NCBI GenBank assembly: GCA_947476195.1
Contig: CANJPT010000001.1
Coordinates: 1-64,000, forward strand
From: Lewinellaceae bacterium
Lineage (GTDB): Bacteria; Bacteroidota; Bacteroidia; Chitinophagales; Saprospiraceae
Direction: 5' to 3'
Length of the DNA: 64,000 nucleotides
Shown here: positions 37,438 to 46,836 of the stretch, in pieces
Layout of the letters: every line of letters starts with the position of its first letter
Position numbering within the stretch: the first letter of the stretch is position 1
Made by a program: the position numbers and the translations under genes
Notes under the pieces: generated by a model
Seen by the model: only the letters and a program-made list of their open reading frames with translations
Told to the model about the DNA's origin: nothing
The model's database searches: none

Positions 37438-38163
37438 ATGACATACGACCTGATTTACGAAGACGAGCACATCATAGTAGTCACAAAGCCCGCCGGTTTG
37501 CTCACCATTCCCGACCGCTTTGGCAATAAGGAAAGCCTGGTGGCCGCATTGCAAGCCAAATATGGCAAGATTTTCATTGTTCACCGACTTGATCGGGAAA
37601 CGAGTGGGATTCTGGTTTTTGCTCGAAATGAGGCTGCCCACCGCCACCTTTCTATGCAGATGGAACATCATACTGCAGACAAATTTTACCTCGCATTGGT
37701 AGATGGCGTTTTACACCACGATGAAGGCGAGATTGACAAACCCATTGGTGAACATTACAACATCCCCGGCAAAATGGCCATTAGCAATTCGGGCAAACCT
37801 TCGCTGACTTTTTACCGTGCCATAGAACGTTTTCAGCGATTTACCCTGGTCGAAGCACAGATCAAAACTGGCCGCACGCACCAGATACGGGTACATTTCC
37901 AAAGCATCGGATATCCCCTTGCCATTGATGCCTTGTATGGCCGTCGGGAACAATTATTTTTGTCGGAAATAAAAGGTAAAAAATTTAAATTAGGCAAATT
38001 TACCGAAGAGGAGCGGCCACTCATGGAACGTACATCGCTGCATTCATTCCGATTAAGACTTCAGCATCCAGTCACCGGCGAAATGATGGAATTCAAGTCA
38101 GAATTGTTAAAAGATTTTACCGCAGTCTTGAATCAGCTGAGGAAGTGGGGACAAGGATCATAG
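37438..38163 (+). CDS. RluA-family RNA pseudouridine synthase
   Basis: This 241-residue protein isomerises uridine to pseudouridine in rRNA or tRNA. The catalytic motif HRLDRETSG, with its essential Asp, lies near residue 46, followed by KFYLALVDG and GRTHQIRVHFQSIGYPLAIDALYG. There is no N-terminal S4 domain, as in RluA/RluC-like short forms. The ATG at 37438 is chosen because the family sequence (YDLIYEDEHIIVVTKPAGLLTI) starts there and the upstream frame lies in the palindromic repeat. The target base cannot be inferred. Confidence 0.9.
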   Translation: MTYDLIYEDEHIIVVTKPAGLLTIPDRFGNKESLVAALQAKYGKIFIVHRLDRETSGILVFARNEAAHRHLSMQMEHHTADKFYLALVDGVLHHDEGEIDKPIGEHYNIPGKMAISNSGKPSLTFYRAIERFQRFTLVEAQIKTGRTHQIRVHFQSIGYPLAIDALYGRREQLFLSEIKGKKFKLGKFTEEERPLMERTSLHSFRLRLQHPVTGEMMEFKSELLKDFTAVLNQLRKWGQGS

Positions 38164-38255
38164 ACTGTTGGCTTTGATATTTAATTGGGGATAGCTGATA
38201 CCCATCTCAGGCCCTTGCTGGCAAATAACCAGATCAACCAATCCATTCCCCACGC

Positions 38256-38263
38256 TATCTTTG
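38256..38263 (+). promoter_or_regulatory. -7 element eight bases from the regulator start
   Basis: TATCTTTG is again a perfect TAnnTTTG match ending exactly 8 nt before the ATG at 38272. This is the same arrangement as at ribF and is consistent with a leaderless transcript. Confidence 0.5.
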
Positions 38264-38271
38264 CCCATATC

Positions 38272-39750
38272 ATGGCTGCAACGCAACAAGAACGTATCAT
38301 TTTTGGGCTAAAAGTCAAGCAGTTTCGGCAGGAACGGGGCTGGAATTTTGAAGAACTCGGTCTGCGCACCGGCATATCGATCTCTTACCTGAACGAAATC
38401 GAAAAGGGGAAGAAATATCCGCAGATAGACTATCGTAAACGGCTGGCAGAGGTATTAGACATTCCTTATGACTTCCTGATATCGCCGGAATTGACCAAGG
38501 AATTTGCACCCTTGGGTGAATTAATCAACAGCAAATTTCTGAACGACCTCCCACTCGATCTATTTGGCATTGGAATGCAGCCACTGGTGGAGATCATTTC
38601 CAGCGCTCCGGCCAAGGTCAATGCATTTATCTCGGCATTGCTGGAAATTGCCCGGGTATATGCCCTGCGTGAGGAACATTTTTACTTTGCTGCACTGCGG
38701 GCATACCAGGAATTACGAGACAATTATTTTGAAGAGATCGAGCAAGCCGCCAGCGATTTTGTAAGGGAGTACCATTTGCCTAATAACGGCGGTGTATCAT
38801 TCGAAATGCTCCGTTCGCTGTTGGAAAAAAAACATGGATATACCATTCTGCCCAACGGATTGGACGCATACGAGCCTTTGAACTGGTTGCGCTCTGTGTT
38901 CAATCCAAATTCAAAGCATCTTCTACTGAACGGTCAACTCAACGATCGCCAAAAAACCTATCAACTTGCCAAAGAACTGGGATTCAACGAGTTGAAATTG
39001 AAAGAGCGCCCATGGGCCTCTAATTTTTTGCGCGTCAATTCCTTTGATGAGGTGCTGAATAATTATAAAGCAGCATATTTTGCAGTAGCAATTCTGGTCA
39101 ACCGGGAATCATTTGTACAAGATATCGGGCGATTTTTTGGACAAGAAAAATGGGATGCAAGCGTACTATCAAGCCTGATGGCTAAATACCAGGCAAGCCC
39201 TGAAGTGTTGTTCCAACGATTCAATGTTTTGACAAAAGATTTTGGACTTGACAAGGTATTTTTCCAGCGCGTGGTGCATGAGCTCGAAAGAAATGTTTTT
39301 GACATGGATAAGGAACTGCACCTCAACCGCCACCATCAACCCCATGCCACCGGACTTGGTGAATATTATTGCCGACGCTGGCTTTCCATCTCGCTATTGA
39401 GGGATCTGCAAAGCCAACAAGCCAAAAACCCAGACCAGCAATTTGTAGGCATCCAACGCGCTGTATTTATAGCAAGCGGGGAAGAATACCTGTGCATCGC
39501 AATCGCTAAATCCGGCCACCCTACCCCAAGGCGGAATGTAAGCGTATGCCTCGGCGTACTGCTCGACGACCATACCAAAGAACGCATCAGGTTCTGGGAC
39601 GATCCTGCTATCCCGCGCCGCATGGTAAACGTCACCTGCGAACGTTGTGCACTCGATGATTGTCCGGAACGCAGCGCAGCGCCCAAGGTCGTATTGCGGC
39701 GGGAGGAACGAAACCGAATGGAGGAGATGCTTCGGCAGCTAACCAGTTGA
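38272..39750 (+). CDS. XRE-family ScfR-like transcriptional regulator
   Basis: This 492-residue protein has an N-terminal XRE helix-turn-helix (about residues 10-66: KVKQFRQERGWNFEELGLRTGISISYLNEIEKGK). A long region in the IrrE-like/DUF2083 arrangement of short-chain fatty-acyl-CoA regulators (ScfR, RamB/PrpC-control type) follows. Near the C terminus the cysteine signature TCERCALDDCPERSAAP matches the CxxCxxxxCxxR motif of that family. Known members control propionate, acetate or glyoxylate metabolism genes in response to short acyl-CoA. No such operon is adjacent; the nearest candidate targets in the window are the thiolase and pckA, far away. The ATG at 38272 follows a -7 element directly. 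Confidence 0.8.
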   Translation: MAATQQERIIFGLKVKQFRQERGWNFEELGLRTGISISYLNEIEKGKKYPQIDYRKRLAEVLDIPYDFLISPELTKEFAPLGELINSKFLNDLPLDLFGIGMQPLVEIISSAPAKVNAFISALLEIARVYALREEHFYFAALRAYQELRDNYFEEIEQAASDFVREYHLPNNGGVSFEMLRSLLEKKHGYTILPNGLDAYEPLNWLRSVFNPNSKHLLLNGQLNDRQKTYQLAKELGFNELKLKERPWASNFLRVNSFDEVLNNYKAAYFAVAILVNRESFVQDIGRFFGQEKWDASVLSSLMAKYQASPEVLFQRFNVLTKDFGLDKVFFQRVVHELERNVFDMDKELHLNRHHQPHATGLGEYYCRRWLSISLLRDLQSQQAKNPDQQFVGIQRAVFIASGEEYLCIAIAKSGHPTPRRNVSVCLGVLLDDHTKERIRFWDDPAIPRRMVNVTCERCALDDCPERSAAPKVVLRREERNRMEEMLRQLTS

Positions 39751-39795
39751 AAGGCTTTTTTGTAAACTAAGTCCTTCAGAACTCCAGAACACGAT

Positions 39796-39803
39796 TAGTT
39801 TTG
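39796..39803 (+). promoter_or_regulatory. -7 element upstream of lysE
   Basis: TAGTTTTG fits the TAnnTTTG consensus. It lies about 180 nt before the LysE-family gene, with the 50-bp repeat copy in the leader. No matching -33 element was found. Confidence 0.3.
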
Positions 39804-39832
39804 CACCGCGAAAAAGCGGGATAACGCAGGAA

Positions 39833-39882
39833 GAAATAAAATTTGCCCATTGCAGGCCAAAATCCAATTACCAAACAAGCGC
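39833..39882 (+). repeat. 50-bp dispersed repeat, solo copy
   Basis: It begins GAAATAAAATTTGC and ends AACAAGCGC. It aligns without gaps to the two arms near 56301-56469, with 40 of 50 identities to each. Confidence 0.6.
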
Positions 39883-39984
39883 ATAATCCGCCGAAGTCAA
39901 GGCATTCCCCATTTTGCCTGCCGAAATTTTGTAACCCGTTGAAAGTTCAACGATGGCGTAAGTGCGAATCAAAACAATTACTCT

Positions 39985-40623
39985 ATGGAGCCAATTTTAA
40001 AAGGTCTGCTCTCCGGGCTGGCTTACGGGCTGCTCATCGGGCCGCTTTTTTTTATGAATATACGTACAACCCTGCGTGACGGGGTGCGACAAGGGATGGC
40101 GCTGGTGGCCGGTGCTTTCACCAGCGATCTGGTTCTTGTATTGGCAAGTTGGTGGGGGGCAGGAAGACTAGCCGCAATGACCAGTGAGGGTATGTTCCAA
40201 AGTTGGTTTGGACTGGCATGCGGATTATTACTATTTGGCTTTGGACTCTCCGCAGTATTGCCTGGGAAAAGAGATCTTTCTGCCCAACTGAATGAAAACC
40301 AATCCGTTGCAAAACGGCATCACGCCTACCTGCAAGGTTTCTCCATAAACATGTCTAATCCTTCCAACTGGCTATTTTGGATTGGAGTGGCTACTGCGGC
40401 AAGGGCAGAAGTACCCAGCGGCAGTGAAACACACATGCGTTTTTTTATGGCTTCAACCTTGATAGCGCTGTTTTTGACCGATCTCGGCAAAGTACTCCTG
40501 GCCCATCAGATCGGCCAACGGCTAAAACCTGGTGTACCTGAAAAAATCGTGCGATTCGCTGGATTTATACTCATGGCTGTGAGTAGTTGGATTCTTTTTC
40601 GGGTAGCTCAAAATGCTTTTTAG
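39985..40623 (+). CDS. LysE/RhtB-family exporter
   Basis: This 212-residue protein has six hydrophobic helices in the LysE layout. The N-terminal GLAYGLLIGPLFFMNIRT replaces the usual GxxPGP motif, and the conserved middle segment is INMSNPSNWLFWIGVATA. Members export amino acids or related small metabolites across the inner membrane. The substrate is unknown. It lies 65 bp upstream of a fatty-acid-hydroxylase family gene on the same strand, so they may be co-transcribed. Confidence 0.85.
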   Translation: MEPILKGLLSGLAYGLLIGPLFFMNIRTTLRDGVRQGMALVAGAFTSDLVLVLASWWGAGRLAAMTSEGMFQSWFGLACGLLLFGFGLSAVLPGKRDLSAQLNENQSVAKRHHAYLQGFSINMSNPSNWLFWIGVATAARAEVPSGSETHMRFFMASTLIALFLTDLGKVLLAHQIGQRLKPGVPEKIVRFAGFILMAVSSWILFRVAQNAF

Positions 40624-40687
40624 TGGAAAGTAAACTCCAAATATCATTGCCAAACAACTACCCCAAAAGACCAGTCATCCAATAAAT

Positions 40688-41584
40688 ATGGACTCTTTAC
40701 GCGAGCAACTTTTGATTTTGATCAGCACTCCACTATATGTGGTAGTAATTTTAGGCGAAATACTCCTAAGCCATTATCGCTTTAAAAATTCGTACACCAT
40801 ACGCGATACCCTGACCAACCTTTACCTGATGCTACTGAACAGTGGTGTTGACCTGGGTTTTCGACTGGTATATCTCATTTTCTTTCAATGGTTCTGGTTG
40901 AATCGGTTGTTTGAATTCAGCACACCATTTTGGTATTGGTTTTGGTTAGTAATAGGCATGGATTTTCTGTATTACTGGTTGCATCGGGTGGATCATTTCA
41001 GCCGTTTTTTCTGGGCGATACACGTTACACACCATTCCTCAGACCAATATAATTTGACGGTGGGATTCCGTTCATCGGTGTTTCAGCCCTTGTATCGGTT
41101 TATCTATTTTATACCGCTTTGCCTGGCAGGGTTCAAATCTGCGGACATTCTGTTCGTTTTCGCAGCTACGCAGATTTGGGGTATTCTGGTACATACGGAA
41201 TTTATCCGTAAAATGGGTTGGTTGGAATACATTCTGGTAACGCCCTCGCATCACCGGGTGCATCACGCTTCTAACCCGCTTTACCTGGATAAAAACCTTG
41301 GAATGTTCCTGATCATATGGGATCGATGGTTTGGTACGTTTCAGGCTGAGTTGCCTGATTCCGAATATGAGCCAATCCGCTACGGTCTCACTTCCCCACT
41401 TCAGAAAAAAGACCCTTTCCACATCGTTTTCCATGAGTGGATCAATATCTTTAAAGATCTATTTAGCAAAAAACCAATCCGCACGAAGTTTTGGTATATA
41501 TTCGGACCACCCGGCTGGAGCCACGATGGTAGTACGATGACCAGCGAACAAATGCGGGAAAAAGAACGGCAATTAAAGCGGTAA
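40688..41584 (+). CDS. Sterol desaturase/fatty-acid hydroxylase family protein
   Basis: This 298-residue membrane protein has four or more helices and the di-iron histidine clusters of the family: HRVDH, HVTHHSS and SHHRVHHASNP. The conserved WDRWFGTF follows the last cluster. Members hydroxylate or desaturate sterols, carotenoids, fatty acids or alkylglycerols. Bacteroidota often use them on membrane lipids or carotenoids, but nothing here decides the substrate. It lies directly downstream of lysE and 91 bp upstream of the FtsX-like permease, all on the plus strand. Confidence 0.85.
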   Translation: MDSLREQLLILISTPLYVVVILGEILLSHYRFKNSYTIRDTLTNLYLMLLNSGVDLGFRLVYLIFFQWFWLNRLFEFSTPFWYWFWLVIGMDFLYYWLHRVDHFSRFFWAIHVTHHSSDQYNLTVGFRSSVFQPLYRFIYFIPLCLAGFKSADILFVFAATQIWGILVHTEFIRKMGWLEYILVTPSHHRVHHASNPLYLDKNLGMFLIIWDRWFGTFQAELPDSEYEPIRYGLTSPLQKKDPFHIVFHEWINIFKDLFSKKPIRTKFWYIFGPPGWSHDGSTMTSEQMREKERQLKR

Positions 41585-41675
41585 AATACCGGGACATACA
41601 ATCGTACATCCAACAACTTTTGGCTTTCATCGAATCCTAAGTTTTGCGAAAAACAGGAACAGTACCTTCGGGCGC

Positions 41676-42938
41676 ATGAAACAATTCTTCCGAATCCTAT
41701 ACGAAGGCGCGGCTCAGGCTTGGCAGCAACTGGTTGCCAATAAACTCCGTTCTTTTCTATCGCTGCTTGGCGTTACGATTGGCATTTTTTGTATCATTGG
41801 AGTTAAAAGTGCGGTCAACTCCCTGGAGGACAACATTCGTGGCTCAATGGCCAAACTCGGCAACGATGTAATCTATATCGAAAAATTTTCCTGGGGCGAA
41901 GATCCTGGTCAGAATTTTTGGAAATGGATGCGCCGTCCCAATTTCACTTTCCACGAATTTGAGACTTTAAAAGACGAGCTGAAATTAGCTGATCAGGTTG
42001 GTTTCTGGCAGTTTTTAGGCGCAAAAACAGCCAAATGGCATTCTTCCAGCGTTGAAAACTGCTATTTTCTTGGCATAACTGAAGATTGTCGCGATTTATT
42101 CCACCTTGAATTTCAAGGAGAAGGACGTTTCCTTTCTCCTGTAGAATATCAAACAGGAACAGATGTTTGTATTCTCGGCTATGTAATAGCCGATGGCCTT
42201 TTTGGCGCAGGCGTGGATCCGACCGGCAAGGAGATTAATGTAGGGGGGCGTAAACTTCGCGTGCTTGGAGTCACTACAAAATCGGGAAAAGACCTGCTCA
42301 AGCCTTTTAATTTTGACAACTGTATCCTGATAGGCTATAATCTGGCCCGCCGTGGATTTGGGGTGCGTGCTACCGGCGATTTTAACCGTACCAGTATCAG
42401 CGTCAAAGCCAAACCAGGGGTTGATCTGGAAGCCTTAAAAGACGAAATCACAGGAGTGCTGCGTGGAGAGCGCCGGTTGAGGCCAAGAGAGGAAAGTAAT
42501 TTTGCACTCAATACCTTGTCTGTCATTAGCGGGCTATTCGACAAGCTGTTTGGCACTATGAATATAGCTGGTCTGTTTATTGGGGGGTTCGCGCTTTTGG
42601 TAGGGATGTTCTCGGTTGCGAACATCATGTTTGTATCAGTTAGAGAACGAACCAACATCATAGGAATCAAAATGGCACTCGGCGCCAAACGCTGGTTCAT
42701 CCTCCTGGAAATCCTCATCGAAGCCGTGGTACTATGCATCTTTGGCGGAATTTTGGGCTTACTACTCATTTGGGGCGTCACCGCAGGTATCTCTGCCGCC
42801 ATTGATTTTGATATTCACCTGTCTATGAGCAATGCATTCTGGGGCGTTTTGGTTAGTGTATTGGTAGGGGTCTTTTCCGGTCTGATTCCGGCATCCCAGG
42901 CGAGTCGAATGGATCCGGTAGAGGCGATACGGAAGTAA
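41676..42938 (+). CDS. MacB/FtsX-like ABC transporter permease
   Basis: This 420-residue inner-membrane protein has an N-terminal transmembrane helix (about residues 22-44, SFLSLLGVTIGIFCIIGVKS), a periplasmic MacB core domain to about residue 285 and three C-terminal helices. The conserved VRERTNIIGIKMALGAKRWFI lies in the loop between the first two of these, and the tail is SRMDPVEAIRK. Such permeases work as mechanotransmitters with a LolD/MacB-type ATPase, for lipoprotein release, export or division. No ATPase gene lies next to it, so it must use one encoded elsewhere. Confidence 0.9.
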   Translation: MKQFFRILYEGAAQAWQQLVANKLRSFLSLLGVTIGIFCIIGVKSAVNSLEDNIRGSMAKLGNDVIYIEKFSWGEDPGQNFWKWMRRPNFTFHEFETLKDELKLADQVGFWQFLGAKTAKWHSSSVENCYFLGITEDCRDLFHLEFQGEGRFLSPVEYQTGTDVCILGYVIADGLFGAGVDPTGKEINVGGRKLRVLGVTTKSGKDLLKPFNFDNCILIGYNLARRGFGVRATGDFNRTSISVKAKPGVDLEALKDEITGVLRGERRLRPREESNFALNTLSVISGLFDKLFGTMNIAGLFIGGFALLVGMFSVANIMFVSVRERTNIIGIKMALGAKRWFILLEILIEAVVLCIFGGILGLLLIWGVTAGISAAIDFDIHLSMSNAFWGVLVSVLVGVFSGLIPASQASRMDPVEAIRK

Positions 42939-42992
42939 TTATGATTTAGGAAAAAAATTTCAAATTCGCATTTCACTTAAACTAAATATGCT

Positions 42993-43565
42993 ATGCACAT
43001 CAGAAATATAACTTTTTCCTTGTTGGTTACCTTGACAACCATTTTTACAACTGGATCGCTTTTAGCACAGGACGCTAAGCCAAAACGTGAGGTGGGCCTT
43101 CAATTTCGCAACTTTGATTTTAATGGCGGAGGCAATTTTTCTGCTTTTTACAAAAAGCAGAAAAAGGAAAATATTTATCGGAGGATCCGGATGTTCTCGG
43201 GCAATCTCTCCACTGGCGTAGTTGGGGAGGATTTTAAGTTCAATTTTTCCGCAGGTATTGCCATTGGAAGGGAAAAACGCAAATCGATTGATCCTAAGTT
43301 GGAGTTTTACCAGGGACCGGAATTTTCATTTGGAATGGGCCTTTCCACTTTGAACGAAGACGATGTGATTTTCAATTTCTCGACTAGTTTTGGTTGGGTT
43401 TTAGGATTACAACACAGCTTTAACGATCACTGGGCGGTTAACCTAGAAACAATTCCGGGGATTTCCATTTCCGCCAATACGAATGGGGATCAAGGACCGG
43501 ATTCTTTTTTCTTTGGCGCTGGCTTTAACAACATGGTGTTGCTTGGGCTGGTACGCAAGTTCTAA
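42993..43565 (+). CDS. Secreted beta-strand-rich hypothetical protein
   Basis: I do not recognise this 190-residue protein as a named family. The signal peptide ends at SLLAQD. The rest alternates short amphipathic strands (LQFRNFDFNGGGNFSAFYK, FNFSAGIAIG, FNFSTSFGWVLGLQ) and ends with a long aromatic strand (VLLGLVRKF), like a small outer-membrane barrel. It follows the permease gene by 54 bp and may share its transcript. It converges on iscA. Confidence 0.7.
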   Translation: MHIRNITFSLLVTLTTIFTTGSLLAQDAKPKREVGLQFRNFDFNGGGNFSAFYKKQKKENIYRRIRMFSGNLSTGVVGEDFKFNFSAGIAIGREKRKSIDPKLEFYQGPEFSFGMGLSTLNEDDVIFNFSTSFGWVLGLQHSFNDHWAVNLETIPGISISANTNGDQGPDSFFFGAGFNNMVLLGLVRKF

Positions 43566-43630
43566 GCGTGTTGAGAAAAAACAAAAGATACGGCATGAAG
43601 GAAACGTATCTGTTGTGGAATAAGCGCCTA

Positions 43631-43990
43631 TTACGCTGAAAAAGAGGTACCGCAACCACAAGTGCTTTTTGCATTCGGATTATCGAAGGTAAACCCACGG
43701 TTGTCGAGTCCATTATGAAAATCCACTTCCATACCGAGCAGATAAATGGCGTGCGCCTTATTCATCACTACATTGATTCCACCGATTTCAAAAGCATCAT
43801 CACTTTCATTGGCTTGATCAAAACCAAGGACATAAGAGAAGCCTGAACAGCCCCCACCCTTCACGCCTAAGCGAAGGCAGTAGTCGGAAGGGATGTTTTC
43901 TTGCTTGCGAATGAGGTTGAGCTGTTCAACTGCGCCTTCTGTGAGGGTGACCGGGACCATGGTGGTCATATTTTCTAACATCATTTCCAT
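43631..43990 (-). CDS. A-type iron-sulfur carrier (IscA/ErpA family)
   Basis: This 119-residue HesB/IscA fold protein has the three conserved cysteines: one in GGGCSGFSY and two in the C-terminal STCGCGTSFSA. It carries or transfers Fe-S clusters to client enzymes in the cytosol. HscB, another Fe-S assembly factor, is encoded about 10 kb away, but no isc or suf operon is present here. The ATG at 43990 is used; further Met codons at residues 3, 4 and 8 are alternatives. Confidence 0.9.
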   Translation of the reverse strand: MEMMLENMTTMVPVTLTEGAVEQLNLIRKQENIPSDYCLRLGVKGGGCSGFSYVLGFDQANESDDAFEIGGINVVMNKAHAIYLLGMEVDFHNGLDNRGFTFDNPNAKSTCGCGTSFSA

Positions 43991-44185
43991 GAATAAATTT
44001 GCCGTTTTATTAAGCTGCGAAATTACAAGTTCTAACAGGAAAGGCGAAAAAATGTTTGCATCTTTGCCGCCCTTTTAACGGCAGAGGCTTTATTAAAGGC
44101 GTTTTTTGTATTTTTTCCACAATATTTGACCACTTTACCCGTCATAGCTTTCGCGAGGGCGGGATATTTTTGACCAAATCTCACT

Positions 44186-44707
44186 ATGGAGTTTTTTCTT
44201 GACATCCTCAAACTCACCATTCCAGGTGTCATCGTAGGCGCTACGGCCTATATGTTGCTAAAGGCCCTTTTGGACGAACGACAACGGATTGATCAAGCCA
44301 TCCTGCGCAACGATTCCAATAAGATCACCCTTCCACTTCGGCTTTCTGCATATGAGCGCTTGATGCTGCTCTGCGATCGCGCTGATATAGCCAACACCAT
44401 GCTCCGGGTTCGTATGCCAAATATGAAAGTCCGCGAATTACGTGGCGTATTACTCATGGCAATCAATCAGGAATTTGAACACAATGTGTCTCAACAGCTC
44501 TATGTGTCTGATACGCTCTGGCAAATAATCCGGATGGCCAAGAATAACACGCTTTCCCTGGTTACCATGACTGGTAATGACCTGGATCCTGATGCACCGT
44601 CAGAAGTATACGTAAACGCCTTGCTACAGGCTGTAGAAGAACAGAGTATCACACCTTTGCAGACAGCGATTCTTGCAGTGCGGATGGAAGCTGGCAAGCT
44701 GTTTTAG
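44186..44707 (+). CDS. Conserved hypothetical membrane-anchored protein
   Basis: This 173-residue protein has one N-terminal transmembrane helix (about residues 9-28, LTIPGVIVGATAYMLLKALL). A cytosolic helical domain with ALLDERQR, ITLPLRLSAYERLMLLCDR and MKVRELRGVLLMAINQEFEHN follows. The composition is typical of a Bacteroidota-specific family of unknown function. There is no signal cleavage site. It stands between iscA and the long dnaA leader. Confidence 0.75.
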   Translation: MEFFLDILKLTIPGVIVGATAYMLLKALLDERQRIDQAILRNDSNKITLPLRLSAYERLMLLCDRADIANTMLRVRMPNMKVRELRGVLLMAINQEFEHNVSQQLYVSDTLWQIIRMAKNNTLSLVTMTGNDLDPDAPSEVYVNALLQAVEEQSITPLQTAILAVRMEAGKLF

Positions 44708-45257
44708 GCAAGTGCTTGAGAATGACGGGATTGGCTTTTTCGAACGAATTATAACAAAACTTATGCAAGGTTTTTGTGCGCAAACAAAGGCCCTTTTTAC
44801 CTTTTTGCCGGCAATCCTAAAACGAGTTCTGTTTAATAAATATTTTGTTTTAAAATAACGAGCAAATTTTTCTTTCGGTTGAATTTAAGGCATTTTTAAG
44901 AGTGGTTTGCGCTACAAATTTGTTTGAAAGATAAATTTTCGCCCAAAGTTAAATTTTTAAAAAAAATTACGTAAGTCCCCATTCAAAGGTTATTTATTTG
45001 AAAATTACCATTTTTTGTTGTATTAATTTGGAAAAAGTGCTTAATGAAGGGCCTTGCTCAAAAACAAAATTGGGTTCCTCCAATCGAAAATTTTACAAAG
45101 CGTTCGTTTTCAAGTTGTTTTGAAAATGTAAAAAAAAAATCTCGAAAAAAGTTAATATCTATTTGTCCAGGTCGCCTTTTTATACAATCTTTGTCGCCCT
45201 ACTCGATACCACAGCATCAATAAGACGAACTATTAACGGGTCACTCCCGAGATCCAA
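44708..45257. other. Long AT-rich dnaA leader
   Basis: These 550 bases have no gene. They are very AT-rich, with several A-runs such as the one near 45131. I looked for TTATCCACA-type DnaA boxes on both strands and found none, so the sequence does not show an origin here. TACAATCTTTG near 45184 resembles a -7 element but has the wrong internal spacing. Confidence 0.45.
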
Positions 45258-46709
45258 ATGAACCCATCTGTTATGACAAGAGACAGCAGGATGGTATGGG
45301 ACGATTGTCTTCGTACTATCAAAAAAAGCGTAAGCCCACAGAGTTTCAAGACCTGGTTCGAGCCTATAAAGCCCGTACAGCTTGATACGGAAGTGCTAAC
45401 AATTCAGGTACCTAATAAATTCTTCTTTGAGTGGCTCGAAGAGCACTATGTGCAGCTTTTGAAAAAGAGCATTCGCCAGGAACTTGGCGAACGCGGACGT
45501 TTGGTTTACCATATACCAGAGAGTGGGTCAAAACCCAATGGCCACAGCAGTAATAGCAGCAAGTTGGATACACGGCCTTCGGCCGACAAAGACAGCGAAC
45601 CAGTGCCTGGTTCCTTCGATGCAGAGATGATCAAAAACCCGTTTATCATCCCTGGCATTAAACGGATCAAAGTTGATCCGCAGCTCAATGCTAATTACAC
45701 TTTTGAGAATTTTATTGAAGGTGACTGCAACAGACTGGCACGAAACGCTGGGCTGGCTATTGCCAAAAAACCAGGCGGGACTGCTTTCAACCCGCTTTTC
45801 ATTTTTGGCGATGTTGGTCTGGGTAAAACCCACCTTGCACAAGCCATTGGCAACGATGTAGTGAGTAAAATTGAGTCGAAAGCAGTGTTGTATGTTTCGG
45901 CGGAAAAATTTACCAACCAGATCATTCAGGCCATAAAGAACAACTCGGTCAACGACTTTGTCAATTTTTACCAGATGATTGACGTATTGATCATTGACGA
46001 TATCCAATTTCTTTCCGGCAAACAAAAGACACAAGAGATTTTCTTCCATATTTTTAACCAGTTGCACCAAAACGGCAAACAGATTATTCTGACGTCTGAT
46101 CGCCCACCTAAGGATCTGGAAGGCATGGAAGAGCGCCTTATTTCTCGCTTCAAGTGGGGACTCAGTGCTGATTTACAAGCCCCTGACCTCGAGACGCGTA
46201 TGGCGATCCTCGAAACGAAAATGGATGAGGAAGGTGTGGATATTCCAAGCGATGTGCTGGAGTTCATTTGCTACAATATAAAGAACAATATACGCGAACT
46301 GGAAGGAGTGATGGTTTCGCTTTTGGCACAAAGCACGCTCATACGCCGGGACGTAGACATGGTTTTGGCCAAAGAAGTGATCCGAAACTTTGTAACTACG
46401 ATCAATAAGGAAATCACCGTCGAATTTATCCAGCAATTGGTGGCGGAACATTTCAATGTTCCCGTAGAAAAACTCCACCACGAAACGCGCAAGCGAAACA
46501 TTGTGATAGCACGTCAACTCTCCATGTACCTCGCAAAAAAACTGACCAACAAATCCTTGAAATCTATCGGCGAACAATTCGGTGGTCGCGATCACAGTAC
46601 GGTGATTTATTCCTGCAAAGCAGTACAGGATATGATGGATACAGATATTGTGTTCAAGGATACGGTAGAAGAAGTGGAGAAGAAATTGAAAATGAGTCTG
46701 AATATTTAA
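45258..46709 (+). CDS. dnaA: Chromosomal replication initiator protein DnaA
   Basis: This 483-residue AAA+ initiator has domain I in the first 90 residues (DDCLRTIKKSVSPQSFKTWF). A variable, Ser/Asp-rich linker runs to about residue 145. The ATPase has Walker A FGDVGLGKTHLAQ, Walker B VLIIDDIQFL and the sensor stretch IILTSDRPPKDLEGMEERL. Domain IV carries the DNA-binding signature GGRDHSTVIYSCKAV. The first ATG is used; an in-frame ATG five codons later is possible. No dnaN or recF follows, as is common in Bacteroidota, where dnaA often stands apart. A clear terminator follows. Confidence 0.97.
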   Translation: MNPSVMTRDSRMVWDDCLRTIKKSVSPQSFKTWFEPIKPVQLDTEVLTIQVPNKFFFEWLEEHYVQLLKKSIRQELGERGRLVYHIPESGSKPNGHSSNSSKLDTRPSADKDSEPVPGSFDAEMIKNPFIIPGIKRIKVDPQLNANYTFENFIEGDCNRLARNAGLAIAKKPGGTAFNPLFIFGDVGLGKTHLAQAIGNDVVSKIESKAVLYVSAEKFTNQIIQAIKNNSVNDFVNFYQMIDVLIIDDIQFLSGKQKTQEIFFHIFNQLHQNGKQIILTSDRPPKDLEGMEERLISRFKWGLSADLQAPDLETRMAILETKMDEEGVDIPSDVLEFICYNIKNNIRELEGVMVSLLAQSTLIRRDVDMVLAKEVIRNFVTTINKEITVEFIQQLVAEHFNVPVEKLHHETRKRNIVIARQLSMYLAKKLTNKSLKSIGEQFGGRDHSTVIYSCKAVQDMMDTDIVFKDTVEEVEKKLKMSLNI

Positions 46710-46753
46710 AGATTTGCAATTTTTGTATATTGTATTCAAATCCTCATTTTTCC

Positions 46754-46799
46754 CCAAAGCCCCATGCGATAACGCCTGGGGCTTTTGTTTTTTTATTTT
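46754..46799 (+). terminator. Terminator after dnaA
   Basis: AAAGCCCCA (46756-46764) pairs with TGGGGCTTT (46777-46785) over a 12-nt loop, followed by TGTTTTTTTATTTTT. Confidence 0.85.
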
Positions 46800-46836
46800 T
46801 CTACGCAACCCTCTTTGATCGGAAACCGTACGGTAT

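Noticed and set aside
39843-40079. 78-codon plus-strand frame overlapping the start of the LysE gene
   Set aside because: It covers the 50-bp repeat and has no protein features; the LysE frame is clear.
44858-45257. Possible replication origin upstream of dnaA
   Set aside because: The region is AT-rich, but no DnaA boxes or iterons were found on either strand. In Bacteroidota the origin need not be next to dnaA.
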